From: Haliea sp040222615
GTDB taxonomy: Bacteria > Pseudomonadota > Gammaproteobacteria > Pseudomonadales > Halieaceae
NCBI RefSeq assembly: GCF_040222615.1
Contig: NZ_JAVKCQ010000073.1
Location: 1 to 19,991 of the forward strand
Direction: 5' to 3'
Length of the DNA: 19,991 bases
The notes under the pieces were generated by a model, which ran no database searches, was not told the origin of the DNA, and was given only the letters and a program-made list of their open reading frames with translations. Positions 9,884 to 17,388 of the stretch are shown piece by piece. The translations under genes and the position numbers were made by a program. How positions within the stretch are numbered: position 1 is the stretch's first letter; each line of letters opens with the position of its first letter.

Positions 9884-10396
9884 TTAGTTCAGAATTTCTT
9901 CAACGGTCTTGCCGCGCTTTGCGGCGACGTCATCCGGAGCAACCATGTCACGCAGACCGTTAAACGTTGCGCGAACCACGTTTACCGGGTTGGTGGAGCC
10001 GTAGCACTTCGCCAGTACGTTGTGGACGCCGGCGATTTCCAGCACCGCGCGCATCGCACCACCGGCAATAACGCCAGTACCCTCGGAAGCGGGCTGCATG
10101 TACACCTTGGAGGCGCCGTGACTGGCCCGAACCGGATACTGAATGGTGCCGTTGTTCAGCTCAACCTGAATCATGTTGCGACGGGCGGCTTCCATGGCTT
10201 TCTGGATCGCCACGGGGACTTCACGGGCCTTGCCGCGGCCGAAACCGACTTTGCCGTTGCCGTCACCGACCACGGTCAGGGCGGTGAAGCTGAAGATACG
10301 GCCACCCTTGACCACCTTGGCAACCCGGTTGACCTGTACCAGCTTTTCCTGGAAGTCACCGTCCTGCTGCTGCTTCTTCTGATCGTTAAACGCCAT
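9884..10396 (-). CDS. rpsE: 30S ribosomal protein S5
   Basis: S5 lies at the mRNA entry side of the 30S and contributes to decoding fidelity and helicase activity. The 170-residue product has an N-terminal double-stranded RNA-binding-type domain (about 15-80: VNRVAKVVKGGRIFSFTALTVVGDGNGKVGFG). A C-terminal ribosomal S5 domain 2-like fold with SEGTGVIAGGAMRAVLEIAGV follows. The loop KVVKGGRIFSF, where spectinomycin-resistance changes arise in E. coli, looks wild-type. Only 9 bp separate it from rplR. Confidence 0.98.
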   Translation of the reverse strand: MAFNDQKKQQQDGDFQEKLVQVNRVAKVVKGGRIFSFTALTVVGDGNGKVGFGRGKAREVPVAIQKAMEAARRNMIQVELNNGTIQYPVRASHGASKVYMQPASEGTGVIAGGAMRAVLEIAGVHNVLAKCYGSTNPVNVVRATFNGLRDMVAPDDVAAKRGKTVEEILN

Positions 10397-10405
10397 AGCC
10401 CTACC

Positions 10406-10756
10406 CTAGAATTCCAGTCCACTTTCACGGGCAGCGTCGGCAAGCGCCTTGACACGTCCGTGGTACTTGTAGCCAGCGCGATCAAACGCGACCTTGTCGA
10501 CACCCGCAGCCTTGGCGCGCTCAGCCACCAGCTTGCCTACCGCAGCGGCTGCGGCCTGGTTGCCGGTGCTGCCACTGCGCAGGCTGCCGTCCAGCGTGGA
10601 AGCGCTGGCCAGAACACGATCGCCGGCAGGGGCAATAACCTGCGCGTAGATGTGGCGCGGGGTGCGGTGCACAGTCAGGCGGTTGACGCCCTGCTCGCGC
10701 ATCCGGTTGCGAGCGCGACGTGCGCGACGCAGCCTTGATTCATTCTTTGCACTCAT
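10406..10756 (-). CDS. rplR: 50S ribosomal protein L18
   Basis: L18 binds 5S rRNA and, with L5 and L25, builds the central protuberance. The 116-residue product has an Arg-rich N-terminus (RLRRARRARNRMREQG) and the segment RLTVHRTPRHIYAQVI. It ends with DRAGYKYHGRVKALADAAREAGLEF-like sequence (here ARESGLEF), the standard family C-terminus. Length matches E. coli (117). It sits between rplF (10 bp) and rpsE (9 bp) as in all gammaproteobacterial spc groups. Confidence 0.98.
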   Translation of the reverse strand: MSAKNESRLRRARRARNRMREQGVNRLTVHRTPRHIYAQVIAPAGDRVLASASTLDGSLRSGSTGNQAAAAAVGKLVAERAKAAGVDKVAFDRAGYKYHGRVKALADAARESGLEF

Positions 10757-10766
10757 CTCAACCTAC

Positions 10767-11294
10767 CTACTTCTTCTTGGCTTCTTTACGGCGAACGACT
10801 GCGTTTGCGTAACGAATACCCTTGCCCTTGTAAGGCTCCGGCGGACGGAAGCTGCGAATCTCGGCAGCGGCCTGGCCAACAGCCTGCTTGTCTATACCCT
10901 TGACTACGATTTCAGTCTGCGTCGGGGTCTCGGCGCTAACGCCCTCAGGAAGCTGGTAATCCACCGGGTGGGACAGACCGACCGTCAGGTTTACCGACTT
11001 GCCATCAGCCTTGGCGCGGTAGCCAACGCCGTTGAGGACCAGCTTTTTCTCCCAGCCGTCACTGACACCGATAACCATATTGCTCAGCAGGGCGCGCGTA
11101 GTACCGGCAAGCGCCTTGGACTTGTCGTTGTCGAAGGCAACGGACACGACATTTTCCTCCTGGGTGATGGCAATGCCTTCCCCCAGTTCAAATGCAAGCG
11201 TACCCCGGCCACCCTTGACGGTGAGGTCCCTGCCAGTCTGCTTTACTTCCACCCCTTTGGGCAGCAGTACCGGATTTTTTGCGACTCTAGACAT
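10767..11294 (-). CDS. rplF: 50S ribosomal protein L6
   Basis: L6 binds 23S rRNA near the sarcin-ricin loop and the factor-binding site, and is needed for late 50S assembly. The 175-residue product consists of two tandem L6 folds (about 10-80 and 90-170). The second ends with the signature PEPYKGKGIRYANAVVRRKEAKKK region. Length is close to E. coli (177). The N-terminus SRVAKNPVLLPKGVEV is slightly divergent from the usual SRIGK/APV but otherwise ordinary. It starts at ATG 24 bp after rpsH. Confidence 0.98.
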   Translation of the reverse strand: MSRVAKNPVLLPKGVEVKQTGRDLTVKGGRGTLAFELGEGIAITQEENVVSVAFDNDKSKALAGTTRALLSNMVIGVSDGWEKKLVLNGVGYRAKADGKSVNLTVGLSHPVDYQLPEGVSAETPTQTEIVVKGIDKQAVGQAAAEIRSFRPPEPYKGKGIRYANAVVRRKEAKKK

Positions 11295-11318
11295 GTTGAA
11301 TGCCCTTCCTCAGTAATT

Positions 11319-11714
11319 CTAGAAAACGGTGCAGAGCACTTCGCCGCCGACACCTGCGGCGCGAGCCGCACGATCGGTCATCACACCCTTGGAGGTGGAG
11401 ACAATGGCCACGCCCAGACCGCCACGAACCGTCGGCAGTTCGTCCTTGGCGGCATAGCTGCGCAGCCCAGGGCGGCTGATACGATCGATCTCTGCAATGA
11501 CGGGCTTGCCCTGGTAATACTTGAGATCAATGCTCAAGCGGGGCTTGCCGGCTTCATTCGCTGCGGCGAAATCGGCGATGTAACCTTCTTGCTTCAAAAC
11601 CTCTGCAACAGCGGCCTTAAGCTTGGAGCCGGGCATCTCTACCCGTGCTTTGCCGGCCATTTGCGCGTTGCGGATGCGGGTCAGCATATCTGACAGCGGA
11701 TCTTGCATACTCAT
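11319..11714 (-). CDS. rpsH: 30S ribosomal protein S8
   Basis: S8 is a primary 16S rRNA binder of the central domain; in E. coli it represses the spc operon by binding mRNA near the rplE start. The 131-residue product starts MSMQDPLSDMLTRIRNAQ and ends with the motif block STSKGVMTDRAARAAGVGGEVLCTVF, the conserved C-terminal RNA-binding part. Length matches the family (130). It lies 15 bp after rpsN. I could not identify an S8-binding fold by eye in the short rplX-rplE spacer (23 bp). Confidence 0.98.
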   Translation of the reverse strand: MSMQDPLSDMLTRIRNAQMAGKARVEMPGSKLKAAVAEVLKQEGYIADFAAANEAGKPRLSIDLKYYQGKPVIAEIDRISRPGLRSYAAKDELPTVRGGLGVAIVSTSKGVMTDRAARAAGVGGEVLCTVF

Positions 11715-11729
11715 GTTCGAATCTCTCCG

Positions 11730-12035
11730 TTACCAGCTGGCTTTAACCAGACCAGGTACATCACCGCGCATCGCCGCTTCACGCAGCTTGTTGCGGCACA
11801 GGCCAAATTTACGATAAACACCGTGAGGACGGCCGGTCAGCTGGCAGCGACGCTGCTTGCGCACCGGACTGGCATCGCGGGGCAACTTCTGCAGTGCGAT
11901 CTGTGCTTCCCACTTGGCGTCGTCTGACGCGCTCTGATCGCTCAGAACGGCCTTCAACGCAGCCCGCTTGGCGGCATACTTCACTACCATCTCCGCGCGC
12001 TTCTTCTCACGAGCGATCATCGATTTCTTAGCCAT
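11730..12035 (-). CDS. rpsN: 30S ribosomal protein S14 (zinc-free form)
   Basis: S14 binds the 30S head next to S3 and S10. The 101-residue product is the long, zinc-independent type found in most gammaproteobacteria. The CxxC pairs of the short 61-residue zinc form are missing; the cysteines that remain (in RRCQLTG and FGLCRNK) are single. It starts MAKKSMIAREKKRAEMV and ends LREAAMRGDVPGLVKASW, the family C-terminus. It is 12 bp after rplE and 15 bp before rpsH. Confidence 0.98.
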   Translation of the reverse strand: MAKKSMIAREKKRAEMVVKYAAKRAALKAVLSDQSASDDAKWEAQIALQKLPRDASPVRKQRRCQLTGRPHGVYRKFGLCRNKLREAAMRGDVPGLVKASW

Positions 12036-12047
12036 GAATTAAGCCTC

Positions 12048-12587
12048 TTAACCTTTCAGGGGGAAGTTGAAAGCGCGCAGCAGTGCGCGACCTTCATCAT
12101 CCGTACGAGCCGTGGTGGTGATGGTAATGTCCATGCCACGCAGGGTGTCCACCTGGTCGTACTCGATTTCCGGGAAAATAATCTGTTCGCTGACACCCAT
12201 CGCGAAGTTGCCACGACCGTCAAAAGACTTCGGGCTGATACCGCGAAAGTCGCGAATACGCGGGATAGCGATACTGATCAGGCGATCCAGGAATTCGTAC
12301 ATCTGGTCGGAGCGCAGGGTAACCTTGCAGCCGATCGGCCAGCCGTCGCGAATCTTGAAACCGGCGATGGACCTGCGGGCCAGCGTGATAATGGGCTTCT
12401 GGCCGGAGATCTTCTCCATGTCCGCAACCGCACTCTCCAGGACCTTCTTGTCGCCCACGGCCTCGCCAACACCCATGTTCAGGGTGATCTTGGTGATGCG
12501 CGGAATTTCCATCACATTCTTCAGGCCCAGCTCTTCCTGCAGCCGGGGAGCAATTTCGCTCTTGTACCTATCTTTCAACGTTGCCAT
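12048..12587 (-). CDS. rplE: 50S ribosomal protein L5
   Basis: L5 binds 5S rRNA, helps install it in the central protuberance and contacts P-site tRNA. The 179-residue product starts with RYKSEIAPRLQEELGLKNVMEIPRI and contains KITLNMGVGEAVGDKK, a family signature. It ends DDEGRALLRAFNFPLKG, at the standard family length of 179. It follows rplX by 23 bp. In E. coli S8 regulates the operon at this gene; the site is not recognisable here by eye. Confidence 0.99.
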   Translation of the reverse strand: MATLKDRYKSEIAPRLQEELGLKNVMEIPRITKITLNMGVGEAVGDKKVLESAVADMEKISGQKPIITLARRSIAGFKIRDGWPIGCKVTLRSDQMYEFLDRLISIAIPRIRDFRGISPKSFDGRGNFAMGVSEQIIFPEIEYDQVDTLRGMDITITTTARTDDEGRALLRAFNFPLKG

Positions 12588-12610
12588 GTCTTTTACCCTT
12601 GACCCCCGAC

Positions 12611-12925
12611 TCAGGCGTCAATCGCCTCGCCACTGGATTTGAAGATACGCACCTTGGTATCCCCATCAACTTTGTAACCAACCTTGTCCGCCTTGCTGGT
12701 GGCCGGGTTGTAGATCGCCACGTTGGAGATCTGGATGGGCGCTTCGCGTTCAACGATGCCCCCGGCAACACCCATTTGCGGGTTGGGCTTGGTGTGCTTC
12801 TTTACCATGTTGATGCCCGCAACAACCACGCGGTTGTCGGTCATCACCTTGCGAACCTTGCCGCGCTTACCCTTGTCCTTGCCGGCCAGGATAATCACTT
12901 CGTCATCGCGCTTGATCTTGGACAT
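12611..12925 (-). CDS. rplX: 50S ribosomal protein L24
   Basis: L24 is one of the two assembly-initiator proteins of the 50S and lies at the exit-tunnel rim. The 104-residue product contains the N-terminal KOW motif (DDEVIILAGKDKGKRGKV, about residues 7-24). The conserved segment GINMVKKHTKPNPQMGVAGGIVEREA follows. Length equals E. coli L24. The ATG at 12925 is preceded by a strong GGAGAGGAAAGG ribosome site. It is 27 bp after rplN. Confidence 0.98.
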   Translation of the reverse strand: MSKIKRDDEVIILAGKDKGKRGKVRKVMTDNRVVVAGINMVKKHTKPNPQMGVAGGIVEREAPIQISNVAIYNPATSKADKVGYKVDGDTKVRIFKSSGEAIDA

Positions 12926-12952
12926 TTCCTTTCCTCTCCTCCTGGGGCCGAA

Positions 12953-13321
12953 TCAGATAACTTCCGGAGCCAGAGAAATAATCTTCATGAACTTCTCGCC
13001 GCGCAGCTCACGGGTCACGGGGCCGAAAATACGGGTACCAATCGGCGCCTGCTGGTTGTTCAGCAAAACTGCCGCGTTGTCGTCAAACTTGATCAGCGAG
13101 CCATCAGGGCGACGCACACCCTTGCGGGTACGCACCACAACTGCAGTCATCACCTGGCCTTTCTTGACCTTGCCCCGGGGAATTGCTTCCTTGACGGTCA
13201 CCTTGATCAGGTCGCCCACACGCGCATAGCGACGCTTGGAGCCACCCAGCACCTTGATACACATCACCCGGCGGGCACCGCTGTTGTCAGCGACATCCAA
13301 ATACGACTCTGTCTGAATCAT
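12953..13321 (-). CDS. rplN: 50S ribosomal protein L14
   Basis: L14 is a highly conserved beta-barrel protein at the subunit interface, next to L19, and is the target of the ribosomal silencing factor RsfS. The 122-residue product starts MIQTESYLDVADNSGARRVMCIKVLGG and ends with ELRGEKFMKIISLAPEVI, the family C-terminus. The length is typical. It is the first gene of the spc group in E. coli, where a promoter precedes it. Here the 40-bp rpsQ-rplN spacer holds a GCGGCC/GGCCGC hairpin (13337-13349) but no convincing promoter. Confidence 0.99.
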   Translation of the reverse strand: MIQTESYLDVADNSGARRVMCIKVLGGSKRRYARVGDLIKVTVKEAIPRGKVKKGQVMTAVVVRTRKGVRRPDGSLIKFDDNAAVLLNNQQAPIGTRIFGPVTRELRGEKFMKIISLAPEVI

Positions 13322-13336
13322 CTCTTACTCCAAACT

Positions 13337-13349
13337 GCGGCCAGGCCGC
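13337..13349 (-). repeat. GC-rich hairpin in the rpsQ-rplN spacer
   Basis: GCGGCC and GGCCGC flank a single base, giving a 13-bp palindrome that would fold as a 4-bp stem with a 5-base loop. It lies just upstream of the rplN ribosome site, at the S10/spc junction. No U-tract follows, so it is not a terminator. Confidence 0.5.
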
Positions 13350-13361
13350 AAAATACAGCGC

Positions 13362-13628
13362 TTATACCTGTGGGGCACTTTCCACGACTTCGAGCAGCTT
13401 CCAGGTCTTGCTCTTGGAAATGGGCCGCGACTCGGTAACCTTGACGGTATCGCCAATACCACACACATTGTTCTCATCGTGCGCGTGGATCTTGGAAGAG
13501 CGGGTAATGTACTTGCCGTACACCGGGTGCTTGACCCGTCGCTCGATCAGAACCGTGATGGTCTTGTCCATTTTGTTGCTGACGACCTTGCCAGTCGCCG
13601 TACGTATCCGCTTCTCTGCACCAGACAT
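13362..13628 (-). CDS. rpsQ: 30S ribosomal protein S17
   Basis: S17 is a primary 16S rRNA binder with an OB fold that organises the 5' domain. With the ATG at 13628 the product has 88 residues, the length of Pseudomonas S17. It contains TGKVVSNKMDKTITVLIERRVKHPVYGKY and the motif KIHAHDENNVCGIGDTVKVTESRPISKSK, both diagnostic. An alternative TTG start at 13634 would add two residues and overlap the rpmC stop (TTGA). That codon has the better-spaced purine run upstream (AAGGCGGG), so the exact start is uncertain. It is the last gene of the S10 group. Confidence 0.95.
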   Translation of the reverse strand: MSGAEKRIRTATGKVVSNKMDKTITVLIERRVKHPVYGKYITRSSKIHAHDENNVCGIGDTVKVTESRPISKSKTWKLLEVVESAPQV

Positions 13629-13630
13629 GC

Positions 13631-13822
13631 TCAATTACCCGCCTTTTCATTCAGTACAGTCTTGACGCGTGCGATGTCGCGCTGGTTCTGCTGCAGCAGA
13701 TGTGACTGCCCAAGCTGACCAGTGGACTTTTGCATGCGCAGCTTGAACTGCTCTTCACGCAGGGTAAGCAGCTGCTTGTTCAGGTCCTCAGCGGACTTAT
13801 CACGCAATTCGCTAGCTTTCAT
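13631..13822 (-). CDS. rpmC: 50S ribosomal protein L29
   Basis: L29 lies near the exit tunnel next to L23 and contributes to the docking site for trigger factor and SRP. The 63-residue product starts MKASELRDKSAEDLNKQLLTL at the ATG at 13822 and ends VKTVLNEKAGN, an all-helical hairpin of standard length (63 in E. coli). Its ATG shares its first base with the last base of the rplP stop (TGATG), so translation is coupled to rplP. A GTG one codon upstream is in frame but is unlikely to be used. Confidence 0.97.
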   Translation of the reverse strand: MKASELRDKSAEDLNKQLLTLREEQFKLRMQKSTGQLGQSHLLQQNQRDIARVKTVLNEKAGN

Positions 13823-14235
13823 CACATCACCGACCGTTTAACAAATGTTGTAGCTACCGGAATCTTGGCAGCTGCCAGCGCAAATGCTTCACGCGCGAGC
13901 TCTTCCGAAACGCCCTGCACTTCGTACAGCACCTTTCCGGGCTGGATCTGTGCCACCCAGTACTCAACGTTACCCTTACCCTTACCCTGACGAACTTCCA
14001 GCGGCTTGCCGGTAATCGGCTTGTCCGGGAAGACGCGGATCCAGATCTTGCCACCACGCTTGATGTGGCGGGTCATCGCACGACGCGCCGCCTCGATCTG
14101 GCGCGCAGTGATACGGCCGCGGCCAGTCGCCTTCAAACCGTATTCGCCGAAACTTACCTTGCTGCCACGCTCGGCCAGGCCGCGGTTGCGGCCCTTCATC
14201 ATCTTGCGAAATTTAGTACGCTTTGGTTGAAGCAT
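13822..14235 (-). CDS. rplP: 50S ribosomal protein L16
   Basis: L16 is a late-assembly protein that contacts A-site tRNA and is needed for peptidyl-transferase centre maturation. The 137-residue product starts MLQPKRTKFRKMMKGRNRG and contains the near-universal stretch ARRAMTRHIKRGGKIWIRVFPDKPIT. R82 aligns with E. coli R81, the arginine hydroxylated by RoxA/YcfD. It ends FVKRSVM followed by two consecutive TGA codons. It is 11 bp after rpsC and overlaps rpmC by one base. Confidence 0.99.
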   Translation of the reverse strand: MLQPKRTKFRKMMKGRNRGLAERGSKVSFGEYGLKATGRGRITARQIEAARRAMTRHIKRGGKIWIRVFPDKPITGKPLEVRQGKGKGNVEYWVAQIQPGKVLYEVQGVSEELAREAFALAAAKIPVATTFVKRSVM

Positions 14236-14246
14236 CTGCGTAACCC

Positions 14247-14918
14247 TTAATTAGTTGCTGTCTTCTTGGCGCTGTCGGAATGGCCTTCAGTGCCAATCAC
14301 TTCACCCTTGAAGATCCATACCTTGACCCCGATGATGCCGTAGGTGGTAGAGGCCTCGTAAGTGGCGTAATCGATATCTGCACGCAGGGTATGCAAGGGC
14401 ACACGGCCTTCGCGATACCACTCGGTGCGCGCAATTTCAGCACCACCCAGGCGACCACCTACCTGGATCTTGATGCCCTCGGCGCCCTGGCGCATGGCGT
14501 TCTGCACCACCCGCTTCATCGCCCTCCGGAACATTACCCGGCGCTCCAGCTGCTGGGCCACGTTCTGCGCAACCAGCTTGGCGTCCAGGTCCGGCTTGCG
14601 GATCTCTTCGATGTTGATGTGCACGGGCACACCCATCATCTCGGCCAACTTCTTGCGCAGGCCGTCCACATCCTCGCCTTTCTTGCCGATAACAATACCG
14701 GGGCGGGCAGTGTGGATGGTGATACGCGCGGTCTGCGCCGGGCGCTCGATCACGACGCGGCTGACCGACGCGTGCTCCAGCGTCTTCTCGATGTACTTGC
14801 GCACAGCGAGGTCGGTGATAAGCGTCTTCGCATAGTTTTTGCTATCCGCATACCAGATCGAATTGTGATCCTTGACGATACCTAACCGTATGCCGACCGG
14901 ATGTACTTTCTGACCCAT
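14247..14918 (-). CDS. rpsC: 30S ribosomal protein S3
   Basis: S3 sits at the mRNA entry tunnel in the 30S head and, with S4 and S5, gives the ribosome helicase activity. The 223-residue product starts MGQKVHPVGIRLGIVKDHNS. It has a type II KH domain (about 39-107) with the GKKG loop in HTARPGIVIGKKGEDVDGL, and a C-terminal domain with the segment ARTEWYREGRVPLHTLRADIDY. The C-terminal tail is short, as in other gammaproteobacteria (233 in E. coli). It is 17 bp after rplV. Confidence 0.99.
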   Translation of the reverse strand: MGQKVHPVGIRLGIVKDHNSIWYADSKNYAKTLITDLAVRKYIEKTLEHASVSRVVIERPAQTARITIHTARPGIVIGKKGEDVDGLRKKLAEMMGVPVHINIEEIRKPDLDAKLVAQNVAQQLERRVMFRRAMKRVVQNAMRQGAEGIKIQVGGRLGGAEIARTEWYREGRVPLHTLRADIDYATYEASTTYGIIGVKVWIFKGEVIGTEGHSDSAKKTATN

Positions 14919-14935
14919 GTGGTCTTCTCCTGAAC

Positions 14936-15274
14936 TTAGCTTTGGCCGTCTGCAACTTTCACGGTGATATGACAGGTGCGCTTGAATATCCGATCAGCGC
15001 GACCCTTGGCCCGAGGCCGCAGACGCTTCATGGTCATACCTTCATCCACGAAGATGCTGGACACTTTCAACTCGTCCACATCCGCACCTTCATTGTTTTC
15101 GGCATTGGCAATCGCAGAGTCAAGGATCTTCTTGACAATGTGGGCCGCCTTCTTGGTGCTGAATTCCAGCAGGCTCAGCGCTTCTTCAACCGGCTTGCCA
15201 CGCACCTGGTCTGCGACCAGCCGGGCTTTCTGGGCCGAGATTCGCGCGCCTTTCAGTCTTGCTGCAACTTCCAT
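14936..15274 (-). CDS. rplV: 50S ribosomal protein L22
   Basis: L22 lines the exit tunnel; its extended beta-hairpin, with L4, forms the constriction where macrolides bind and arrest peptides are sensed. The 112-residue product starts MEVAARLKGARISAQKARLVADQVRG. It includes the hairpin loop region MKRLRPRAKGRADRIFKRTCHITV (residues about 80-104), which looks wild-type with no insertion or deletion typical of macrolide resistance. It is 31 bp after rpsS. Confidence 0.98.
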   Translation of the reverse strand: MEVAARLKGARISAQKARLVADQVRGKPVEEALSLLEFSTKKAAHIVKKILDSAIANAENNEGADVDELKVSSIFVDEGMTMKRLRPRAKGRADRIFKRTCHITVKVADGQS

Positions 15275-15305
15275 CTTCCTAAACCTCGCTATAGACCAGC
15301 GCTTA

Positions 15306-15581
15306 CTAGCGCTTCGCCTTCTTGTCTACAATGTGGCCCTTGAACGTACGGGTAGCCGCAAATTCACCGAGCTTGTGACCAACCATATCTTCGTTGATCA
15401 GCACTGGAACATGCTGCCGGCCATTGTGAACGGCGATCGTCAGACCCACCATATCAGGCGATATCATGGAACGGCGCGACCAGGTCTTGATCGGGCGACG
15501 GTCGTTGCTTTCAATCGCGGCTTCAACTTTCTTAATCAAGTGAAGGTCGATAAAAGGACCTTTCTTCAGTGAACGCGGCAC
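15306..15581 (-). CDS. rpsS: 30S ribosomal protein S19
   Basis: S19 pairs with S13 in the 30S head and contributes to subunit bridges. The 91-residue product starts MPRSLKKGPFIDLHLIKKVE and has the signature HNGRQHVPVLINEDMVGHKLGEFAATRTF. Length agrees with the family (92). It is 36 bp downstream of rplB. Confidence 0.99.
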   Translation of the reverse strand: MPRSLKKGPFIDLHLIKKVEAAIESNDRRPIKTWSRRSMISPDMVGLTIAVHNGRQHVPVLINEDMVGHKLGEFAATRTFKGHIVDKKAKR

Positions 15582-15617
15582 AGTGTCTTCCTCTAATCTC
15601 TTGTCTGTCGACCGAAC

Positions 15618-16445
15618 TTATTTCTTGCCACGACGGCGCACAATGAGCCCGTCAGTGCGCTTGTTCGAGCGCGTCTTGTAACCTTTGGTCGGGGTACCCC
15701 AGGGGCTGACCGGATGACGGCCACCGGAAGTACGACCTTCACCACCACCATGCGGGTGATCCACCGGGTTCATCGCCACGCCGCGAACGGTCGGACGCAC
15801 ACCGCGCCAACGCGTGGCACCGGCCTTGCCCAGCTTGCGCAGGCTGTGTTCGGAGTTCGACACTTCACCCATCGTCGCGCGACAGTCGGACAGCACCTTG
15901 CGCATCTCGCCGGAGCGCAGACGCAGGGTCGCGTACTGGCCTTCACGCGCCACCAGCTGGATGGAGGCTCCGGCGGAGCGAGCAAGCTGAGCTCCCTTGC
16001 CCGGCTTCATCTCCACCGCGTGGATAACCGAGCCCACCGGGATATTGCGCAGCGGCAGGCAGTTGCCGACCTTGATCGGCGCTGCGGGCCCGGACTGCAG
16101 AGTGTCACCGGACTTCACACCCTTGGGCGCAATAATGTAGCGGCGCTCGCCGTCAGCGAACAGCAGCAGCGCAATGTGCGCGGTGCGGTTCGGGTCGTAC
16201 TCAATGCGCTCTACCTTGGCCGGAATACCGTCCTTCGAGCGCTTGAAATCGATGACCCGGTAGTGCTGCTTGTGACCGCCACCAACGTGCCGCGTGGTAA
16301 TACGGCCATTGTTGTTGCGGCCGCCATTGCGGGTCTGTTTTTCCAGCAGCGGGGCATAGGGGGCGCCCTTGTGCAGGTCCTCACTGGTCACGCGGACGAC
16401 GTGACGACGTCCGGGCGAAGTGGGCTTACTTGTTAATACTGCCAT
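15618..16445 (-). CDS. rplB: 50S ribosomal protein L2
   Basis: L2 is the largest 50S core protein, required for subunit association and peptidyl-transferase centre structure. The 275-residue product has an OB-fold N-terminal domain (about 60-125) and an SH3-like barrel (about 130-200). The signature MNPVDHPHGGGEGR holds H230, equivalent to E. coli H229, which is important for peptidyl transfer. The C-terminus is a basic tail ending VRRRGKK. It is 14 bp after rplW. Confidence 0.99.
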   Translation of the reverse strand: MAVLTSKPTSPGRRHVVRVTSEDLHKGAPYAPLLEKQTRNGGRNNNGRITTRHVGGGHKQHYRVIDFKRSKDGIPAKVERIEYDPNRTAHIALLLFADGERRYIIAPKGVKSGDTLQSGPAAPIKVGNCLPLRNIPVGSVIHAVEMKPGKGAQLARSAGASIQLVAREGQYATLRLRSGEMRKVLSDCRATMGEVSNSEHSLRKLGKAGATRWRGVRPTVRGVAMNPVDHPHGGGEGRTSGGRHPVSPWGTPTKGYKTRSNKRTDGLIVRRRGKK

Positions 16446-16459
16446 CTCGAACCTACTCC

Positions 16460-16756
16460 TTATTCAGCCACGGCAAAGTCGATGTCCTGACCCTGCTCCA
16501 GTTGAACATATGCCTTCTTCCAGGTCGGCTTGGCGCTCAGGCCATATTTGTTACGCTTGACCTTGCCCTTGACCTTGAGGGTCTGGACAGCATCGACCTT
16601 GACCTTGAACAGCTGCTCAACCGACTTCTTGATTTCGGCCTTGGTCGCGTTGACGGCAACCTTGAACACGTACTGGTTATTGCTGTCTGCCAGCACTGCG
16701 GCCTTTTCGGACACGTGCGGGGCGACCAGCACCTGGAAAATTCGCTCCTGGTTCAT
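16460..16756 (-). CDS. rplW: 50S ribosomal protein L23
   Basis: L23 lies at the tunnel exit and is the main docking point for trigger factor and SRP. The 98-residue product contains APHVSEKAAVLADSNNQYVFKV, with the conserved VSEK motif whose glutamate contacts trigger factor in E. coli, and the KGKVKRNKYGLSAKPTWKKAYV loop that enters the tunnel. The ATG overlaps the rplD stop (ATGA), so translation is coupled to L4. Confidence 0.98.
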   Translation of the reverse strand: MNQERIFQVLVAPHVSEKAAVLADSNNQYVFKVAVNATKAEIKKSVEQLFKVKVDAVQTLKVKGKVKRNKYGLSAKPTWKKAYVQLEQGQDIDFAVAE

Positions 16757-17370
16757 GCCAGCATCTCCTCAAACTTCTTCACCGCATCCACAGTGACCAT
16801 GACCTTGTCATAGGCGATCAGGCTGACAGGATCCACGCCATCGACGTCGCGTACATCAACCTTGTGCAGGTTGCGGGCCGCCAGATAGAGGTTCTCACCC
16901 AGCTCGGCAGTCACGATCAGCACACTGTCGAGGCCGTATTCACCCAGCTGCTGAGCCAGCAGCTTGGTCTTGGGAGCCTCGAGCTCAACGCTCTCCACCA
17001 CCAGCAGACGACCCTGACGGGCCAGCTCGGACATGATCGAACGCATGGCCGCACGGTACATCTTGCGGTTGACCTTCTGCGAGTGATCCTGCGGCCGGGC
17101 CGCAAAGGTCACACCGCCGCTGCGCCAAATGGGGGAGCGAATGGTCCCCGCACGGGCACGACCGGTACCTTTCTGGCGCCAGGGCTTCTTGCCACCACCA
17201 CTCACATCGGAGCGGGTCTTCTGGGCACGGGTACCCTGACGGGCACCTGCCAGATAGGCAGTAACTACCTGGTGAACCAGGTCCTCATTGTATTCGCGGG
17301 CAAAGGCGACATCAGACACGGAGACCGTACCCGCTGTGGCGTTACCTGGCTTGACTACACTCAATTCCAC
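16753..17370 (-). CDS. rplD: 50S ribosomal protein L4
   Basis: L4 binds 23S rRNA domain I, and its long loop reaches the exit-tunnel constriction. In E. coli it also represses the S10 operon by both transcription attenuation and translational block. The 205-residue product includes the tunnel loop with TRAQKTRSDVSGGGKKPWRQKGTGRARAGTIRSP (about 44-78), where macrolide-resistance changes occur; it looks wild-type. The end overlaps rplW by 4 bp. A terminator-like hairpin in the rpsJ leader and a structured rpsJ-rplC spacer are candidate places for its autoregulation. Confidence 0.99.
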   Translation of the reverse strand: MELSVVKPGNATAGTVSVSDVAFAREYNEDLVHQVVTAYLAGARQGTRAQKTRSDVSGGGKKPWRQKGTGRARAGTIRSPIWRSGGVTFAARPQDHSQKVNRKMYRAAMRSIMSELARQGRLLVVESVELEAPKTKLLAQQLGEYGLDSVLIVTAELGENLYLAARNLHKVDVRDVDGVDPVSLIAYDKVMVTVDAVKKFEEMLA

Positions 17371-17388
17371 GTTAGAGACCCCCTAACC

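Noticed and set aside
10650..11693. Long open frame on the plus strand (347 codons) antisense to rplR, rplF and rpsH
   Set aside because: It lies opposite three certain ribosomal genes, has no recognisable domains, and its composition is the mirror of GC-rich coding sequence. It is a shadow frame.
13322..13361. Possible spc promoter between rpsQ and rplN
   Set aside because: TATAAG and TGTATT resemble -10 elements, but no -35 at a suitable distance was found. I did not annotate it.
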